From Mucilaginibacter glaciei (GTDB lineage Bacteria; Bacteroidota; Bacteroidia; Sphingobacteriales; Sphingobacteriaceae), in contig NZ_JACWMX010000012.1 of the NCBI RefSeq assembly GCF_014773245.1, positions 1 through 64,000 on the forward strand: a stretch of DNA of 64,000 bases, written 5' to 3'. The notes below the pieces were generated by a model. The model saw only the letters and a list, made by a program, of their open reading frames with translations, did no database searches and was not told the DNA's origin. Shown here piece after piece: positions 61,501 to 64,000 of this stretch. Within the stretch, counting starts at the first letter, position 1; each line of letters begins with the position of its first letter. A program made the translations under genes and the position numbers.

Positions 61501-62134
61501 TGCCGGTAAGGTCCTCGTCGGATAAAAATTCATATACGTCGTTTACAGCATCCAGTAAAACACCTCCGGGAACGAGGTCGACCTTGTTTTTGCGGATAAA
61601 TATCCTGGTGTTCGGTTCTGTCGCCACCAATGTGATGAAGTTTTTACCTTCACCGTTATGTTGCTGAAAGTTCATACTGAAGTACTGACCGCCCAAAGCC
61701 TCTTTGGGGAGGACCAGTGAAGCGGCAGAACGCTGGCCGGCAAAAAGATGTGCGTAGCATATTATTTTGGCCTGCCCCGGATCAGTTAAAATATGCACTG
61801 CCCTGTTGGTCAACACGCGTCCTGCCTCCGCTTCTTGCACGTAAGCTTCGCTACGGGGAATTCGGATTTCGGTCACCTGGCCTTCGGATACCGTAAACCG
61901 TTGCTTGAAATTACCGACTGTCACAACGCCTGATGATGCTGTCTTTCCTGTTAGAAACAAACTTAAATTCGCGTTAAGCGGGAGGAAGGCTTTGTCGAAG
62001 TCAGCCTCGTGAGTAGGGAAAGTCACCCAAAACTCTGTTCCTTCATTCGAAGTACTTTGGCCGTTTGCACTCACCCAAAACACCACCAGCAGTACCGTTA
62101 AAACAAAATAATATCTGAGCAGAACAAAATACAT
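58553..62134 (-). CDS. Secreted IgGFc-like/PKD protein with gliding-motility (CHU_C) C-terminus
   Basis: A 1193-residue exported protein. A signal peptide ends near SANGQ. Residues about 30-340 resemble the IgGFc-binding N-terminal domain (SNEGTEFWVTFPTHEADFD). Four PKD-like repeats follow at about 600-970, marked by WYWDFGD, WIWRFGDG, YRWQFGDR and EWTFDSE. The C-terminus (1108-1193, NNTFTPNGDGFNDFLTIE...; NRYGTKVYG; YSGYIFLVR) is the type B gliding-motility domain that directs T9SS export. It is probably a surface adhesin or binding protein. It is divergent from the gene at 62531. Confidence 0.9.
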   Translation of the reverse strand: MYFVLLRYYFVLTVLLVVFWVSANGQSTSNEGTEFWVTFPTHEADFDKAFLPLNANLSLFLTGKTASSGVVTVGNFKQRFTVSEGQVTEIRIPRSEAYVQEAEAGRVLTNRAVHILTDPGQAKIICYAHLFAGQRSAASLVLPKEALGGQYFSMNFQQHNGEGKNFITLVATEPNTRIFIRKNKVDLVPGGVLLDAVNDVYEFLSDEDLTGTQVTTDTATSACKSFAMFSGSSGVSITTAGCEPKSLDPLYQQCYPVQSWGRNYGFIPFAMTRPSATLLSRTAGQYLRVLAVEDMTLLRIDGRVVKTLNAGEYYTTESPLNMPALITGSKAISVAQFALSQSCSNMTNVADTTLQGYSDPDMVLLNPIEFNIADITVYSSTRENIKEQYVNILIKTVSAASFSINGAKPKATFKDYAPLAGYSYLQLNLNDYPVGTFKLSADEGFNAIAYGFGNVESYAYSAGTNLSANQAIVAVSKTSGMIIDSACTDEDYTFKLTLPYIAPRLSWQMSASAPPIMQEKPVFTATEVDGKPTYNYQLAKPAYFNVSGNYAINIVADYPSGQNKCGTLTQQILGAFKVLPLPLGMITSVKEDCNNFYSFNASGDTTGVAQWYWDFGDEKSNSSNRAEGRIARHVFTQQGTYIVKLYLLARTGCQRVVYDTIQVRSKPALSFSAPLKACRNKTVYFRAPKSSSPSAIRWIWRFGDGESIVDLKGDPVGHQFRWTGQFKISLSLQNAAGCQIDSGESLLTIDSANAPSFSFPATICLSDGKVNFTNTTLEIDAGNTANRYRWQFGDRYASATEPDTSVLKSPSHRYSLPGIYNVTLLLRNPNGCDSALTRQITVNGVLPKADFELKDDRGICGNSELVIQNKSSVVDGGTVSRLEWTFDSENQPGDRDTITVLRADNTYRHVYTPFYGPPFSRSLKVKLKAYSGQSCADSVSKTIIVYAIPKLRFDSIPPICMNTAPFALEATETTGIPAFAAKLTGRGLGADGLFNPRTAGVGIHTITYTFTTANLCTYTLTRAITVLAEPQIKLPENLNVRLGESILIKPVYSDKNLTYKWSPSTGLDNPSSPFPTANPIDDIKYTLIASNGICEVEQSFVLKVLKPLIINNTFTPNGDGFNDFLTIENLQNYPKANVNIFNRYGTKVYGTVGQWKPWDGNYNGKTAPVGVYYYAIDLKDGKTVYSGYIFLVR

Positions 62135-62530
62135 TTGTTAAATAGACTTGTAAGCGGTTTAAGCAAAGAAAAATACAATAATTAATAAGCATTTACAATT
62201 ACCAAATTATAAATATTTTTTTTTCAATTTTTTAATAGGTTAGAGATAAATGGAATAACATTAATGAGTTGTCTCTACGGCGTTATAGCGTTTATAAGTA
62301 TGAAAAAAGTTTGATGCAAATATTTTTCTTAAAAAATATTTTAATTATAACTTTTTCATATATTGACAAAACGTAAATCTCTACTCTTCACAGCGAAATT
62401 ATTTTAAATTATTTGGCTTGCCGGTAGCAAATTTGCTGTTGCAACCGCAATTGGCTGCATCCAAACCTAAACAACCAGCCTTATCACCCATGAACAAAAT
62501 TTCTATTTTGTTTAATTTTCGTTGTGCCTA
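62135..62530. other. Divergent intergenic region
   Basis: A 396-base, very A+T-rich gap between the PKD/CHU_C gene and the gene at 62531. It should carry promoters for both. No motif could be assigned with confidence. Confidence 0.4.
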
Positions 62531-64000
62531 ATGAAAAAAGCGATGTTCGTTTTTTTTACGGTTTGTTTTTTCAGCCATTTTGAGGCTACTGTTTTAGCGC
62601 AGTCTAAAGTGACCGTTATGGCTGATTCATTGAAAGCGAAGGGTGTCAGGTCAGCGGTGCAAAAAGGGAAAAAGTTTAGCTCGGCGTTAAAAGATACGGC
62701 CAGATCAACTAAATACCGGGATAAGGCAACTGCACTGGCAAACGATAAAATTGCCGCTTTTTCAAAATCTTTTAATGAACAGCTAGGAAAATTAAGCAAA
62801 CAGACATTAGCGGTTGACCTGATGCTGGAAAATAAAAACAGGTATAACCCGCTTTCTGAGGCGGTACCCGGCATGGTCATCCCCGGCCGGAGACAGGTCA
62901 GCGAATTTAATGTGATCGGGATCGCACGTATTTACGGCATTCCTGTCAATGTAAATTACTCCACTAACCGTTTATCGGGCTCCGGGAGTCAGCTGCAGGG
63001 ACTTAATAATAATCTTTTCAAGTTTGACTTTGACCCCCGTCAGTTTTCGGATATGTTCAAAACCGATTTGGAGCAATATTACGACCTAAGGCGTCAGGCT
63101 TTCGGCGGTCTTGACCTGACTCAGTACACACGGAAGATGATCACGGAACAACTTCAGGGAGAGTTAGATCGTCAAAAAACCGGTTTCACGGAACTGATCG
63201 GGAATAAAGCTTTAGCGGCCTATCTGAATAAACCGGAAAATTTAACAGGGCTGCTTCAACTCGATGAACGGCAGATCAGGGATAAACTAAGTAAAGTGTT
63301 ACTGGAGAACAATTCTTTACTCGATAAGGCGGCTTCCGTTACAGGAAAGTTGGAGAAGGAATATAAAGAGGCGGAGGCCCGCTACAGCGCAGCCAACCGT
63401 AAGGTCGACAGTATAGGGATGCTAATCACAACATTAAAAGAGCAGCTGCATAAAAAAGGATATGACGTCGCCAAAATGATTGAGGTCCAAAAATACCTCG
63501 AAGACCCGCGTAGACTGGCGCCATCAGAGATGGTCAATTCCTATATGAAACGGTTGCCCCAAACTAAATTTCAGAACTTATTTTCCAACATCCGGGAGCT
63601 TAAGCTCGGGTCTTACAGTAAAAATGTTCCGGGAGCACTTAAAAGTAATGACCTTTTTTTAAGCGGGAGCCACCTTACTTTCCTAACTAATGGTCAGCCG
63701 ATCACTATTGGTTACGGTGGAACGAATGATCTGAAGTCTTTTAAGGATGCCGGTTTTCAGAACTCCGTGTACGGCACCCCGCAGAATATTACTTATATCA
63801 GCACCGAAGTCACCAGAGGGATGTTCGGTAAGGTCAAACTTTCCTTTATTGGTTCAGTAAGCCGGGAAATCAGCAATAATAACTATACGATTCCTGCTGC
63901 GCTTTCCAATAACCTGGCGTTTACGGTCAACAGGTCTTTTAAACTTGGAAAATTGGGAGAAGCCGCATTAGATCTGTCCAGGTCCACTACTATATTAAGT
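62531..64000 (+). CDS. Large exported protein, partial (outer-membrane barrel-like), runs off the window
   Basis: An open frame from ATG 62531 to the window edge, 490 codons with no stop. A signal peptide (MKKAMFVFFTVCFFSH then a cut near LAQ) shows export. A helical part (residues 30-110) is followed by a mixed region with FNVIGIARIYGIPVNVNYST at about 123-145, then a coiled coil (about 260-320, ending HKKGYDVAKMIEVQKYLED). The last 120 residues alternate hydrophobic and polar residues (KVKLSFIGSVSREISN; LAFTVNRSFKLGK), as in an outer-membrane beta-barrel. I do not recognise the family. It probably works together with the divergent PKD/CHU_C protein. Confidence 0.75.
   Translation, partial: MKKAMFVFFTVCFFSHFEATVLAQSKVTVMADSLKAKGVRSAVQKGKKFSSALKDTARSTKYRDKATALANDKIAAFSKSFNEQLGKLSKQTLAVDLMLENKNRYNPLSEAVPGMVIPGRRQVSEFNVIGIARIYGIPVNVNYSTNRLSGSGSQLQGLNNNLFKFDFDPRQFSDMFKTDLEQYYDLRRQAFGGLDLTQYTRKMITEQLQGELDRQKTGFTELIGNKALAAYLNKPENLTGLLQLDERQIRDKLSKVLLENNSLLDKAASVTGKLEKEYKEAEARYSAANRKVDSIGMLITTLKEQLHKKGYDVAKMIEVQKYLEDPRRLAPSEMVNSYMKRLPQTKFQNLFSNIRELKLGSYSKNVPGALKSNDLFLSGSHLTFLTNGQPITIGYGGTNDLKSFKDAGFQNSVYGTPQNITYISTEVTRGMFGKVKLSFIGSVSREISNNNYTIPAALSNNLAFTVNRSFKLGKLGEAALDLSRSTTILS

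Overview
The window comes from a Bacteroidota chromosome, most likely a Sphingobacteriaceae member of the Mucilaginibacter/Pedobacter type. The signs are a gliding-motility/T9SS C-terminal domain on a large PKD protein, several TAnnTTTG (-7) promoter elements, a Bacteroidota-type tyrosine recombinase, a fused DAHP synthase-chorismate mutase, and dispersed hairpin repeats of the kind found between genes in this family. No 16S rRNA gene or complete tRNA was seen, so the genus is an inference.

Positions 1-30000 are mostly core chromosome. A repeat field (1-870) encloses a small GIY-YIG gene. Next come a dicarboxylate symporter, a nitroreductase, two convergent L,D-transpeptidases sharing a terminator, a DinB protein, a HAD hydrolase, an MFS transporter, a frameshifted HNH gene and an AlkD-like protein. 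A minus-strand aromatic amino acid operon runs pheA, aroG/aroQ, aroA, aroC. It is preceded by a 21-codon Phe/Tyr-rich leader ORF and mutually exclusive hairpins, which is the layout of a ribosome-mediated attenuator. Then follow a thioredoxin-like protein, a VapBC-type pair, a sterol desaturase-family protein, aroB with an S4 protein, proline dehydrogenase, a glycerol operon (glpD, glpK, glpF) and an M13 metallopeptidase.

Positions 30000-45300 are an exopolysaccharide locus with tight or overlapping genes: Wzc-type tyrosine autokinase, Wzx flippase, Wzy-like polymerase, four glycosyltransferases, five left-handed beta-helix acyltransferases (one on the opposite strand), a Wza-type export lipoprotein and a soluble hybrid histidine kinase. 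No initiating sugar-phosphate transferase is seen here.

Positions about 45300-58500 look like an integrated element. They hold tRNA-like att remnants, a tyrosine recombinase, an AbiE toxin-antitoxin pair whose toxin has an in-frame TGA, an unrecognised two-gene module (a possibly nucleoid-associated-like protein plus a three-helix membrane protein), a complete Gabija pair (gajA, gajB), palindrome-bracketed borders, and a DUF932 operon typical of plasmids and conjugative elements. The unrecognised pair, sitting between two known defence systems, is the best candidate for an undescribed system.

Positions 58550-64000 hold a 1193-residue secreted PKD/CHU_C protein and, divergently, the first 490 codons of a large signal-peptide-bearing protein that runs off the window.
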